A stretch of DNA of 64,000 bases from NCBI GenBank assembly GCA_028671895.1, contig JAPMAC010000231.1, positions 10,380,001-10,444,000 on the forward strand, written 5' to 3'. The stretch comes from Oenanthe sinensis (lineage: Eukaryota > Streptophyta > Magnoliopsida > Apiales > Apiaceae). Of this stretch, positions 11,613 to 23,773 are shown in pieces. The notes under the pieces were generated by a model, which saw nothing but the letters and a program-made list of their open reading frames with translations, was not told where the DNA came from and searched no databases. Within the stretch, counting starts at the first letter, position 1. Every line of letters begins with the position of its first letter. The position numbers and the translations under genes were made by a program.

Positions 11613-13174
11613 TGTTGGGTTCCGAGGCATAAAACGCAGCGGATTAAACGTAAATATAACGAAAAATTTCGGAACCCTAACGCAGGATCATGTATAAGAT
11701 TGACAGATTATGGTGAAACGGAATCATACCTTTGTCTGGTCTTGACTTACACGAACTCAACGGAGATCCTAGCTTTCACGACTTGTGTCTTCCTCTCGAA
11801 AGCACCTCTATGGTATCCACACGAGCACCTTCAAGAACGTCTCACGATCTTGATTACGGAATGGATGTACTAGCCTCCTTTGATGATTTCGAATTCTGCC
11901 TCTGCCTTTTCTCTCTGCCTTTTCTGCTGCTAGGGTTCGTTTTTTCTTAAAAACTTAATCCTTATTAACCCTACATTATCTATTTATAATGGTTGGTTAA
12001 TAGGCCCATAATAGCAACCCATAACAGCAAAGCCTAACCCATGTAGGTTTAGGATTAAATAATAAAACCGAATTTTATTATTTAATTAATAACTAAGTCA
12101 CACTTAATTATTAATGGCAGAATTCAAATTCGAATTTATATTATTTCAATTAATTAAGTCTCACTTAATTAATATAATAAAATTCAAATAATCATCAATT
12201 AATTTAAATCTATAATTTAAATTAATTATTCTTTTAAGTACTCTATGTGTGTGACCCTATAGGCTATTATTTAATTAGCAATAATTTTATTGTCCAATAA
12301 AATTATAAACAATGAGCGGTATCTAGTAATACATCATTGCTACCCAATTAAATAATAATTAAATCGTGATTCGATAAAACCTTTCGTGATTAATGTTTCA
12401 GTGTAATATAATCCCTTTAACCATATATATTATAGATTAATTTCGAGGCATGTATTTAGTCATCCTCTTCAACATTTAATCCGGGTTTACTTGATCCATG
12501 AGTAGACTATGAAAACAAATCATTATTTCAGCACGGCCATGCATTTTATAGTCTCACTCAATCAAGAGGCCAATAATATCTCTCCTAATTATAGGAGGGT
12601 TAAATCCTTTATCTATCATTCATATTTCTCATACGACTCATGATATACCCGATGTCCACTTTTATCATCACCCGGTCAAAGGTAACTTTTAATGTAGTCA
12701 AAGTATATTAATCCTCGTATAGAAATATAATGATCTCAAGTCAAAGGATCATTACACCATTATCACTGTGAATCTTTCTTATGACTTTATTAAACATGAA
12801 GAATCTCACTGTGGGTCTGTCCAGTATCATGTACTCCTACATGTACCTATGTATTGACTTTAGTATCCCCATACTTATAACCAATGAGATGTGGTTATCA
12901 GTCAAACAACATACTAGTCTATTTATGTATTATTATTGTCCTATAATAATAATACTCGACTAGGGACATTTAAGAATATGATATATTATATAATCTCAAG
13001 TTCAAGTCATGTACTAAACTATAAAATGTGTATCATGATTCTAAGGACATTTATTATGCTAACAAATATATCGCAGTAATTAAAGTCATAATAAATACAT
13101 TTATTGAATAATCAATTGATATAAAGGTTTATCAAAATAAACATTGTATTGCCTCTAGGGCACCTACACCAACA
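11613..13174 (-). repeat. 3' LTR of A1
   Basis: 1562 bp, TGTTGGTGTAGGTGCC at its minus-strand start and GGAACCCAACA at its end. Apparent ORFs within it (for example 11732-11950) recur in the other LTR copy and are not genes. Confidence 0.93.
11979..11988 (-). promoter_or_regulatory. TATA box in A1 3' LTR
   Basis: Minus-strand TATAAATAGA, conserved at 19182-19191 in the 5' LTR and at 51360 and 57068 in A2. Confidence 0.65.
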
Positions 13175-13189
13175 ATCTCCCACTTGCAC
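13175..13189 (-). other. polypurine tract of A1
   Basis: Minus-strand GTGCAAGTGGGAGAT directly adjoining the 3' LTR. Confidence 0.85.
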
Positions 13190-16100
13190 TAGAGCCAATC
13201 ACCCATGTATCTAATACCCATGGAACTAGTGTGACCGTCGTGCTTCTTCTGCGACAAGCCTTTAGTCAGTGGGTCTGCAATGTTATCATTTGTGTGCACT
13301 TTACATATGTGTATGTCACCCCTTTCATTAATCTCTCGAATGAGGTGATATCTCCTGAGTATGTGTTTGGTTCGGGAGTGAGCTCTAGGTTCTTTAGCCT
13401 GTGCAATGGCTCCATTATTATCGCAGTATAGATCAATGGGATCTGCGATCGATGGAACCACTCCCAAATCAGTAATGAATTTTCGAATCCAAACAGCTTC
13501 CTTAGCCGCTTCACAAGCTGCAATGTACTCAGCCTCCATTGTAGAATCAGCTACTGTTTCTTGTTTTGAACTCTTCCAACTTACAGCACCTCCGTTTAGA
13601 CAAAACACAAAACCAGACTGTGATACAGTATCATCCCTGTCTATTTGAAAACTTGCATCGGTGTAACCTTTTACAACCAGTTTTTCCTCTCCTCCATACA
13701 CCAAGAATGAATCTTTAGTCCTTTTCAAGTACTTTAGAATATTCTTGACAGCCGTCCAGTGACCTTCACCTGGATTAGATTGGTATCTGCTCGTCATGCT
13801 TAAAGCATACGAAACATCTGGGCGAGTACATACCATCGCATACATGATGGATCCAATTGCTGAGGCATATGGAACCTTACTCATGCGGTCCTTGTCATCC
13901 AATGATTTCAGACACTGATCTTTAGAGATCGTTATCCCTTGAGACACGGGGACATATCCCCTTTTTGCATTTTGCATACCAAAACGATGCAAAACCTTAT
14001 CGATGTATGTACTCTGACTTAGACCGATCATCCTTCTAGATCTATCCCTATAGATCCTCATTCCTAGAATGTAGGATGCTTCTCCTAAGTCTTTCATAGA
14101 GAAGTTGCTCCCTAACCAAATCTTAACAGCCTTGAGAGAAGGTATGTTATTCCCCATTAGTAGTATGTCATCAACATATAGTACTATGAGTGCCACATGG
14201 CTCCCACTAACCTTCTTGTAAACACAAGGTTCATCTTCGTTTTGAACAAAGCCATACTCTTTGACTGTTTCATCAAAACGGATATTCCATCTCCTAGAGG
14301 CTTGCTTCAATCCATAAATGGATCGACGTAATTTACATATCTTGCTAACATTCCTTGGATCGACAAAACCTTCAGGTTGTGTCATGTACACATCCACATC
14401 CTCTTCAAGGATTCCGTTAAGGAAGGCTGTTTTGACATCCATTTGCCAGATTTCATAATCATGGAATGCTGCAATAGCAAGCAAAATCCTTATGGACTTG
14501 ACCATAGCCACTAGTAAGAAAGTCTCATCATAGTCAATACCATGAATTTGTCTGAAACCTTTTGCAACCAGCCTTGCTTTATAGGTCTGAACATTTCCAT
14601 CCATGTCAGTTTTCTTCTTGAAAACCCATTTGCACCCTATGGGTTTTACCCCTTCAGGTGGATCAACCAAAGTCCATACTCGGTTTTCGTACATGGAATC
14701 CATCTCGGATTTCATGGCTTCTAGCCATCTCTTAGAGTCTGGACTGTTCATAGCATCTTGGTATGTGAGAGGCTCATCTTCATCTGTGAGCATCAAATCA
14801 CCACATTGAGTCAAGAGAAATCCATATCTCTCTGGCTCATGACGAATTCTACCAGTTCTACGAACAACCTGTGTTTGTTGAGCATTATCATTATCCTGCT
14901 CCTGTTCCACTTCAGGTTCAATGCTATTTTGTGGTTCTCGATCTTCATCGAGGTCTATAGTTCTCCCACTGTTTCTTTTGGAAACAAAATCTCTTTCCAT
15001 GAAAACAGCGTCTCGAGCAATAAACACCTTCTGCTCAGAAGGACTATAAAAATAATACGCCTTTGTTTCCCTAGGGTATCCCACAAAATTGCACTCTTCA
15101 GATTTAGGTCCAAGCTTGTCAGATACTTGACGTTTCACAAACGCCTTGCATCCCCAAACTTTCATAAAGTTCATGCCTGACCGTTTCTTCTCCCATATCT
15201 CATATGGAGTCTTTTGAACCTTCTTAGTAGGAACACGGTTAAGTGTGAAAGCCGCTATTTCTAGAGCGTAACCCCAGAAACTAATTGGAAGATATGCATG
15301 ACTCATCATCGATCGCACCATGTCCAACAAGGTGCGATTTCTCCTCTCTGAAACTCCATTCCATTGAGGTGTACCTGGCGGAGTGAGTTGTGATACAATA
15401 CCACACTCCTTTAAATAATCTTTAAATTCTGTGCTCAAGTATTCTCCTCCACGATCAGATCGTAAGATTTTAATACTTGTGCCTCCGCCAATTTGCTTCT
15501 CTACTTCAGCCTTGTATTCTTTGAACTTTTCAAAATAATCGGATTTATTCTTCATAAGATATACATATCCATATCTACTGAAATCATCAGTAAATGTTAT
15601 GAAGTAGTAGTAGCCTCCTCTAGCCATCACACGCATTGGGCCGCATACATCACTATGTATTAGCTCCAGACGTTCAGTGGCCCTTTGACCCTTACCAGTG
15701 AAAGGGGCTTTAGTCATTTTACCAAGCAAACAAGATTCGCATTCTTGGTATGATTCAAAATCAAACTTATCCAAATATCCATCCTTATGTAATTTGGATA
15801 TGCGTTTCTCATTTATATGGCCTAGACGACAATGCCAGAGGTATGTTTGATTTGAGTCATTAACTTTAAGTCGTTTGTTTTCTATATTACAGACAAGATT
15901 ATCTAAGTCAAGAACATATAAACCATTAAACAAACGCGCAACGCCATAGGTTAAATCATTCAAAGCAAAAGAGCAACTGTTGTTCTTTATTGTAAACGAA
16001 AAACCTTTCTTGTCCAAACAAGAAACAGAAATAATGTTTCTGCGAATCGCAGGCACGTAATAACAATTTTCCAGTTCTAAAACTAGCCCAGAGGGCAAAG

Positions 16101-17153
16101 ATAAATAATATGTTCCTACAACTAAAGCAGCAACTCTTGCTCTATTGGCAACTCGTAGGTCCATTTCTCCTTTAGCCAATGTCCTACTTCTCTACATTTC
16201 CTGCACATTTATACAAATGTGAGAAGCACATCCAGTATCCAATACCCAAGATGTAGAAATAGACAGATTGACTTCTATAACATATATACCTGAAGTAGAA
16301 GCTTGCTCAACCCTCTTCTTCTTCAGATCCTCCAAGTAAACTGAACAGTTTCTCTTCCAGTGACCAGTTTTCTTACAGTAGTGACATTCACCCTTAGCGA
16401 CCCCACCTTTAGGCTTTAAAGCCTGTTTGGGACCTGACTTTGGCTTGGGTGTAGAATCAGAACTTGTCTTCTTCTTACCCTTCCACTTGCCTTTCCCTTT
16501 GGCCTTACCTTTATTGCCCACCATCAGTATGGGAGCAGGTTCAGCCGTCTTCATGTTGGTCTCATATGTTCTCAACATAGCCAACAATTCAGTAGGTGTT
16601 TTGTCAAATTCATCATGTTGTAGTTTATGATAAACTGGGTGAATTTGTTGTTCAAAGAATTCATGATTAGGTCAATACCAATTTCCTGAATAATCGGGAA
16701 ACCCAAAGTATCAAGATACTCAATGTAACCAATCATCTTCAGAACATGTGGGCCAACTGGTTTACTTGCCCCTTGTTTGCAATTAAAATGTGACTTGCTC
16801 GTGTTGAACCTTTCTTGACGAGTTTCGCTTGCAAACATGCTTTGTAAGTGCTCATAGATAGTATATGCATCCATATACACATGCTGTCTTTGAAGCTCAG
16901 CACTCATAGTTGCCAACATAAGACATGCAACATCAGTTGCATCATTCTCATCCTTTGTGTGGGCCGCTCGTTCCTCAACAGTAGCGCCCTCAGGAAGGGG
17001 ACCTGCCGGAGGAATATCAATGACATGAAGCTTGCGCTCCTGCCTGAGGACAATCCTCAAATTCCTCTGCCAGTCTAGGAAGTTGTTTCCTCCTGTCAGC
17101 TTATCCTTCTCAAGGACAGATTGTACGGATAGTGTGTTTGTGTTGTTTGTCAT
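13189..17153 (-). pseudogene. A1 gag-pol polyprotein, two disabling lesions
   Basis: Encodes Gag, protease, integrase, reverse transcriptase and RNase H in one frame. Start at 17153 (MTNNTNTLSV), matching A2 gag. Gag runs to the knuckle CHYCKKTGHWKRNC (CX2CX4HX4C) near 16370; the protease motif DTG is near 16235. The 996-aa downstream frame (13189-16179) has the integrase zinc site H116, H121, C147, C150 and catalytic D177, D242, E278. It also has reverse transcriptase YVDD at 668-671 and RNase H motifs YTDAS, EAEYIAA and YCDNNGA. Lesion 1: one base lost near 16613 relative to A2, shifting frame in gag. Lesion 2: an in-frame TAG at 16192-16194 just after the protease site. FLLVAMV replaces the usual FSPVAMV in reverse transcriptase. 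Otherwise complete. Confidence 0.93.
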
Positions 17154-18815
17154 TATTTGGTATCTACAATGATAAAAGCGCAAAATAAACATTAGATTGT
17201 CTGAGTTATTTATTATGTTCAAATGATTATGATACATTCATAATATATCTCCCACTATTTTTATCAAATCAATAGCCCTTACTATTAATTTGGAAAGTAT
17301 ATCCCATAATTCTTTCTAGTGAGCCAAGATCCATATTTCGTCATGTCTTAAGTCAACCACTGGAAGTCCTTAAGAATGATTATTTAGGTAGACAACATTT
17401 GTCAATTATATCATATATAATTCTTGGATAGTTTGGTGAGCAACGATTGATCTTATCTATCTAATAGATTTTTAACCAAACTCTATGCTTCTAAGTTCAT
17501 AATGGTTGAATGTAACCGTTTACTTTCACCTTATTATGACGACTCAGTTAAGTTTGACCCAATGATACAACGGCCGAATATAACCGTTTATATTCGTCGC
17601 ATCTCACCACGATAGATAGGAGTCCCTTGCCACTGACAGTCTTTCCCCTAATCGATCTAGGATTCGATGAGTGTTCATTCATTGGAAAGCATCCGATTAA
17701 AACTTAATATTTTGTTAAGGGGTTTAGAAAATTTACGACGATCATGATCACATCATGAAGAGATCCTCAATTTTTCCTTGAACTAAATATTTCAAATTGA
17801 CATCTTAAATTGTTCATTTCCCAGGTAGATAGAGGATACCAGTGGTCACACTTAAAACCCATCAGCCTTACGAATACGCATATCCGTTTTTGTCAGAAAA
17901 TCCCAATTATAGACATCAAAATCCATATTCAATTCCGTGTTTTAAAAATCCATATTTCATAAACACAAGAATCTCATGATCGTTTGTTAATTTTAAAATC
18001 TTAAATCGTTACAGATTTTATCTTGTTTAGCATGGCAAGCATGGCATGGGTGACGTATCTAATACATGCATACATCATTAATCTAATTAAAGCATGCATC
18101 TTCTACTCTACACATACATTCATACATCAATATGTAAAGTGCAGTATGTAAACGTGCTTGGTTATGGCCCCTTTCCTATGTGATCCTTTCGAGCTAATGA
18201 AAGGATCAAAGTCAATCTATGGTGGTGAAATATAAATACAATTACATGTCTTCATTCTTCTTGTATCCATGGGTGCTTGCTCCTCTTCTTGGATCATCCT
18301 TCAATCTTCAAGTACATTACATGGAATAATTGAATACAACCTATACTAATGTACTTACATAAGAAAACTCGAGTTACATTCGAGATTAAACAATTACAAG
18401 AATGAAGAAAATGACATGCAAGTCGTATTTATAAAACCAAAACCATTAATCTAGGGGTCTGAGGGCCATAACCAGCACCATGCTCAAGTACACAAAATAA
18501 AATATTGCGGGGGTCCGGGGGCGGCAGCCCCCGGGCGGGGTCTGGGGGCGGCAGCCCTCAGCTGGGGTCGAGCATAATATACAAATCGCAATAAGGCATA
18601 TAAATCATTCATGGCAAATCATTAACATGCTAGTATCATCAACCATGTACTCATTATACGAATAACCAGATACTCATCATATAACAGTTTTTAATCATAC
18701 ATATCATGTCATGGCAGAAGCATAGCAGTCTCATAACAGGCATGGCAGTAGCATAGCAGTCTTGTATGCATCAAATACATAAAACACGTAACCAAATCAG
18801 TCCCTTATAAACCTG
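17154..18815 (-). other. untranslated leader of A1
   Basis: About 1.66 kb without an ORF, conserved in order with the leaders of A2, B1 and B2. A good 3' splice site (minus strand TATCATTGTAG, AG at 17165-17164) lies 11 bases before the gag ATG. A GC-rich block (18508-18571) is present here but absent from the matching place in A2, B1 and B2. Confidence 0.75.
18508..18571. repeat. GC-rich hairpin block in the A1 leader
   Basis: Two imperfect copies of a GGGGGCGGCAGCCC core. The first (18515-18534) is a perfect 8-bp stem, CCGGGGGC, with a GGCA loop and GCCCCCGG; the second (18542-18561) is imperfect. It stands out against very AT-rich surroundings. Its position in the leader of the genomic RNA would suit a packaging or dimerisation element, but that is inference. 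Confidence 0.7.
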
Positions 18816-18827
18816 GCTCTAATACCA
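18816..18827 (-). other. primer-binding site of A1
   Basis: Minus-strand TGGTATTAGAGC, one base from the LTR, one mismatch to the initiator-tRNA-Met site. Confidence 0.88.
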
Positions 18828-18828
18828 T

Positions 18829-20377
18829 TGTTTGGTTCCGAGGCATAAAACGCAGCGGATTAAACATAAATATAACGAAAAATTTCGGAACCCTAACGCA
18901 GGATCAAGTATAAGATTGACAGATTATGGTGAAACGGAATCATACCTTTGTCTGGTCTTGACTTACACGAACTCAACGGAGATCCTAGCTTTCACGACTT
19001 GTGTCTTCCTCTCGAAAGCACCTCTATGGTATCCACACGAGCACCTTCAAGAACGTCTCACGATCTTGATTACGGAATGGATGTACTAGCCTCCTTTGAT
19101 GATTTCGAATTCTGCCTCTGCCTTTTCTGCTGCTAGGGTTCGTTTTTTCTTAAAAACTTAATCCTTATTAACCCTACATTATCTATTTATAATGGTTGGT
19201 TAATAGGCCCATAATAGCAACCCATAACAGCAAAGCCTAACCCATGTAGGTTTAGGATTAAATAATAAAACCGAATTTTATTATTTAATTAATAACTAAG
19301 TCACACTTAATTATTAATGGCAGAATTCAAATTCGAATTTATATTATTTCAATTAACTAAGTCTCACTTAATTAATATAATAAAATTCAAATAATCATCA
19401 ATTAATTTAAATCTATAATTTAAATTAATTATTCTTTTAAGTACTCTATGTGTGTGACCCTATAGGCTATTATTTAATTAGCAATAATTTTATTGTCCAA
19501 TAAAATTATAAACAATGAGCGGTATCTAGTAATACATCATTGCTACCCAATTAAATAATAATTAAATCGTGATTCGATAAAACCTTTCATGATTAATGTT
19601 TCAGTGTAATATAATCCCTTTAACCATATATATTATATATTAAACTCGAGGCATGTATTTAGTCATCCTCTTCAACATTTAATCCGGGTTTACTTGATCC
19701 ATGAGTAGACTATGAAAACAAATCATTATTTGAGCACGGCCATGCATTTTATAGTCTCACTCAATCAAGAGGCCAATAATATCTCTCCTAATTATAGGAG
19801 GGTTAAATCCTTTATCTATCATTCATATTTCTCATACGACTCATGATATACCCGATGTCCACTTTTATCATCACCCGGTCAAAGGTAACTTTTAATGTAG
19901 TCAAAGTATATTAATCCTCGTATAGAAATATAATGATCTCAAGTCAAAGGATCATTACACCATTATCACTGTGAATCTTTCTTATGACTTTATTAAACAT
20001 GAAGAATCTCACTGTGGGTCTGTCCAGTATCATGTACTCCTACATGTACCTATGTATTGACTTTAGTATCCCCATACTTATAACCAATGAGATGTGGTTA
20101 TCAGTCAAACAACATACTAGTCTATTTATGTATTATTATAGTCCTATAATAATAATACTCGACTAGGGACATTTAAGAATATGATATATTATATAATCTC
20201 AAGTTCAAGTCATGTACTAAACTATACAATGTGTATCATGATTCTAAGGACATTTATTATGCTAACAAATATATCGCAGTAATTAAAGTCATAATAAATA
20301 CATTTATTGAATAATCAATTGACATAAAGGTTTATCAAAATAAACATTGTATTGCCTCTAGGGCACCTACACCAACA
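18829..20377 (-). repeat. 5' LTR of A1
   Basis: 1549 bp, paired with 11613-13174. The inner end reads CCAAACA on the minus strand instead of CCCAACA, a single change. Confidence 0.93.
19182..19191 (-). promoter_or_regulatory. TATA box in A1 5' LTR
   Basis: Minus-strand TATAAATAGA; the U3 promoter that would drive genomic RNA. Transcription is expected to start about 30 bases downstream, near 19150. Confidence 0.68.
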
Positions 20378-20382
20378 GAGAC
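20378..20382. repeat. target-site duplication of A1, right copy (GAGAC)
   Basis: Exact match to 11608-11612. Confidence 0.95.
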
Positions 20383-20596
20383 ATGAAACATCAGTTATAA
20401 CATCAATTTACTTCCAATAAGTACTATCATTTGCACATGTTATATTCTCATCTTTAAAAGAAGGGGAAGAGATTTGACTAACATCGTGGTGCCCAAGGAC
20501 GATCCTCAAGCTCCTATGTCAGTCGAGGAAATTTGTTCTTGTCAATTTGTCCTTCTCAAGAACTGATCGTACAGAGAAGTTATTTATATTTATCAT
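20383..20596 (-). pseudogene. B2 gag, N-terminal part
   Basis: Translates as a decayed version of the A1/A2 Gag start (FSVRSVLEKDKLT then FLD), with a stop after FLD. It is continuous with 11111-11612 once A1 is removed. Confidence 0.7.
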
Positions 20597-22106
20597 TTGA
20601 TATCTATAATATTAAAGTGTATAAAATAAACTAGATTGTAGATTTAATATTAATTATGTTTAAGTGATTATGGTATATCACCATATACCTCCCACTATTT
20701 TTATCAAACTAATAGCCCTAACTATTAATTCAGAAAACATTTCTTTAAATCTTTCTAGTGAAACAAGATCCATATTTCACCCATGTTTTAATATAGCGTT
20801 GGCTAATACACCCAAAACACGACTATTTAGGTAGACAACATTTGTCGATTATATCAAATATAACTCTTGGAAAGTTTTATGGAACAACCCATTGTACACA
20901 TTTATCCAATAAATCTCACCAAACTCTATGCCTCTAAACCCACAATCCTATTGTGATAATTTAATTAAGTTAGACCCAAAGTTTCAACAAACTAAGTCAC
21001 TTACTTATCACATCTTCCCATGATTGATAAAATCACCTTGCTTTGGTAAACCCATTCCTTCTCAATCTAGATCTTGACGAGTATTAAACATTGGAAGGCA
21101 TCCGATTAACTTAATATGTATTTAGGGATTTTAATGTTTATATGAACGATCATGATCCCATCATAAAGAGATTCTCAATTTTTTCTTGATCAAATAATCC
21201 ATTTCAATATTCGTCAATGGTTCAATTTCCAGATCGTCGGAGAAGTCACATGCGGTCTCACTTAAAACCTAATTTTCTTACGAATAATAATTCACTTTTG
21301 ACAAAATCTCCCCATATCAGAAAAAGAAAATTCATATTCAATACCGTGTTTCATAAACACAAGAATCTCATAATCGTTTGTTTAATTTTAAAATCTTGAA
21401 TCGTTACATATTTTATCTTTCTTAAGCAGGCATGGCATGGGTGTCGTATATAATACATACATCATTCCAACACATACATATCTACACATGCATTCATATA
21501 CATATATGTATTGTGCGTAAATTAAATGTGTTTTGTTATGACCCCATCCTATGTGATATTTCCAAACTAATGGAATTATCAAGGTCAATCTATGGTGGTT
21601 TCAAATACTACACTATTACATGTCTTTATCTTCTTCATTGCTCAATCATCTGGATTGCCTCCTAGCTTCCTTACTTCCAAGTCTCCATTGAAAAATTACA
21701 TTGAATAATAAATAAACCCATTCTAATGAAATTACAAGAAGAACTCGAGTTACATTCGAGATTAACAATTACAATGAATAAACGACATGCAAGTCGTATT
21801 TAGAAACCAAAACCATAAAACAAAACTACTATCCTATTGGTCTTTAGGCCATAACCATCCACCATGTTATCACATAACACATGTAATATATATCAGATTA
21901 TATAAACATATCATATAATCATATATAATAAAATTTGAAATTTCAGAAAATCAATTAAATTTCAGTAAATAATAAATTACCGTTTTGGGGCTTGTAACGT
22001 TATCAAATGGCTTACCGACGCGAAGCTGATTTAGTCAGTATTTCTCAGTGACACGATGCCAGTCAGAAAATACATATCGTTTGTGAAAATCGGACACTGG
22101 ACACAG
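20597..22106 (-). other. B2 leader, part interrupted by S3
   Basis: Non-coding leader homologous to B1 1-1600. A 3' splice-like TATTATAG lies just upstream of the gag start, as in A1 and A2. It continues at 35863 after S3. Confidence 0.75.
22102..22106. repeat. target-site duplication of S3, left copy (CACAG)
   Basis: CACAG here and at 35858-35862; the joined flanks read as continuous B2 leader (GGACACAGATTTCAG, as in B1 near 1545). Confidence 0.95.
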
Positions 22107-22779
22107 TGAAAGGCATATGACTAGGCCTATTTGTAATAATTAGATGGCAACTCAACTCTAACTAATAAAGAGAAGTAAATACTAAACACCAAACAGGAAT
22201 CAAGACGAAGACAGTCAACTAATCATGAAGGATCCAAGTATCAGAGATATTTTATAGGATTGCTACTCAACACTGGATGAAGTTCATTTCTATGTTCAAG
22301 CGTCAGTGAAATTAATAATGTGGTAGTACTTCTATAGAAGACAGAAGATATAGAGGATTTCAAGTGGTTACTACAAGCAGATTCCAGAAGAAGAATGCAA
22401 ACAGTGAAGAAGAATTAATGACAGAAGGCCTCTAGTTAAACTTTATTTAAATGGAGAATATTTATTGGGATGACACAAATGAACCAGACAGTACATTTGT
22501 GTGTCAACTAATATAATATTTATTCTTTATTTAATTCAAGAGGTTTCAAGATCAAAAGTCGAAGAAAAGACAGGAAGATTTCAAGACTATCAGCACGGCT
22601 GCGACTAAAGATAATATTTTAATTCTACTATCAATTGTTAATTAATTATTTAATTTATCTAATTAAATTAATTCAAGTTGAAATTAATTTAATTTATAAA
22701 TTAACTAATTAAATTAAGTAGAATTAATTTACTATAAAAGAAACGGATCAAAATGACTTATATATATATATATATAATC

Positions 22780-23185
22780 AGTTAGTATGACTTTCAATAA
22801 GTCATACCGAATTTCTTTATATATATATATATATATATAAGTCATACCGAGCCTGTTTAAATAAGTCATACCGACCTATTTAAATAAGTCATACCGAAGC
22901 AATTTGATTAAGTCATACCGAGCAGATTTGATTAAAAGGTCATGCTGAGTTGATTTTGTTTAATTTAAATAAGTCATACCGATTTATTTAATTAAATAAA
23001 ATCTGGATATGACTTTCAAAAGGTCATACCGAACTTTTGATAAGTCATACCGAGTTTTAAAAAGTCATACCGACCAGAAATAAATCATGCCCAGTCTTTT
23101 AAAAGTCATACAAGTGTTAAAATAAGTCATACAGACTTATTTTCTTGAAATTAAGTCATTCTAGAAAAGGTCATACCAGCCTTTT
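22780..23185 (+). repeat. AAGTCATACCGA motif array in S3 U3
   Basis: Irregularly spaced (10-35 bp) copies of AAGTCATACCGA; two are preceded by the inverse (TATGACTTTC) and can pair with it. Identical in the 3' LTR except for one base. The same motif recurs at 29970-30215 between pol and ORF3. Confidence 0.9.
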
Positions 23186-23193
23186 CTAATCTC

Positions 23194-23201
23194 TATAAAT
23201 A
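23194..23201 (+). promoter_or_regulatory. TATA box of S3 5' LTR
   Basis: TATAAATA directly after the motif array; likely transcription start about 23225-23235, defining the U3/R border. Confidence 0.75.
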
Positions 23202-23568
23202 TGAGAAGATTGCTTCATTTGTTTGTTGTTCAACTTGTGAAGAGTTAGAAAAATCAGATCAAATTCAGTAATTTATCTGCATTGTAATATTCACAGATTT
23301 CTGTGCTGAGTTTGAATATAATTGTTTAAACACGAACACTTCATGTCGAATTCGTTCTAGACTTTATATCAATTATATAACAGTTTTTCTAAAATATTAA
23401 TTGTGTAATACTAATCAAGTTAAAATAATATCTTTCACTTGAACAAGTATTTCATTATAATTAATATTTCGTGAGTAATTAAAATAATATTTTTAATCCA
23501 ATTATTCAGAGAATAATTATCAGATATTGTATTCAACCCCCCCTTCTACAATATCAGGGACCAACAAT

Positions 23569-23580
23569 TGGTATCAGAGC
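23569..23580 (+). other. primer-binding site of S3
   Basis: TGGTATCAGAGC, a perfect initiator-tRNA-Met complement, two bases after the LTR. Confidence 0.95.
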
Positions 23581-23773
23581 AGGTTGATATAGAAAATATC
23601 AGATCCAAACCAAAAATTCCGCAACTCATACAGATCTCAAAAATTATTTTTAATTCAAAATAATTTTTTATTCGAAATAATTTTTCACTAAAAATTATTT
23701 CTGATCAAAAATTGTTTTCAGTCAAAAATTAAAATATTTTTTTTGAAACACTTAATTTTTAATCTTATTAAAG

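Larger units (their letters stand above)
11613..20377 (-). mobile_element. A1: nearly intact Angela-like Copia element
   Basis: 8765 bp, minus strand, with 3' LTR 11613-13174, polypurine tract, gag-pol 13189-17153, leader 17154-18815, primer-binding site, 5' LTR 18829-20377 and a perfect GAGAC target duplication. By eye the LTRs differ by about a dozen substitutions plus one 13-bp repeat difference (CTCTGCCTTTTCT unit near 11900), so insertion is recent. Two lesions break the polyprotein: a one-base deletion and a nonsense codon. Size and layout match the Angela lineage; that assignment is inferred from knowledge of the family. Confidence 0.93.
22107..23566 (+). repeat. 5' LTR of S3
   Basis: 1460 bp from TGAAAGGCATATG to GGGACCAACA. 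Between about 22780 and 23185 it holds some fifteen copies or variants of AAGTCATACCGA, a few inverted, with TATATA runs between the first ones. The TATA box follows at 23194. The U5 end has the CCCCCCC-TTCTACAA tract typical of the Sirevirus LTRs here. Confidence 0.95.

Noticed and set aside
11732..11950. ORF in the A1 LTR (also at 18948-19136)
   Set aside because: It is repeated in both LTR copies, lies in untranslated LTR sequence near the TATA box, and has no recognisable domain.
18508..18571. rRNA or organelle DNA fragment
   Set aside because: The GC block is too short, self-complementary and sits within an aligned leader; nothing plastid- or rRNA-like flanks it.
22760..22845. TA microsatellites as a separate feature
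   Set aside because: TATATA runs are identical in both S3 LTRs and belong to the motif region.
22780..23185. CRISPR-like array of AAGTCATACCGA
   Set aside because: Units are short, unevenly spaced and variable, in a plant retrotransposon LTR; no spacers of constant length and no cas genes.
23569..23580. tRNA-like sequence
   Set aside because: TGGTATCAGAGC is only the primer-binding site complementary to initiator tRNA; no tRNA fold surrounds it.
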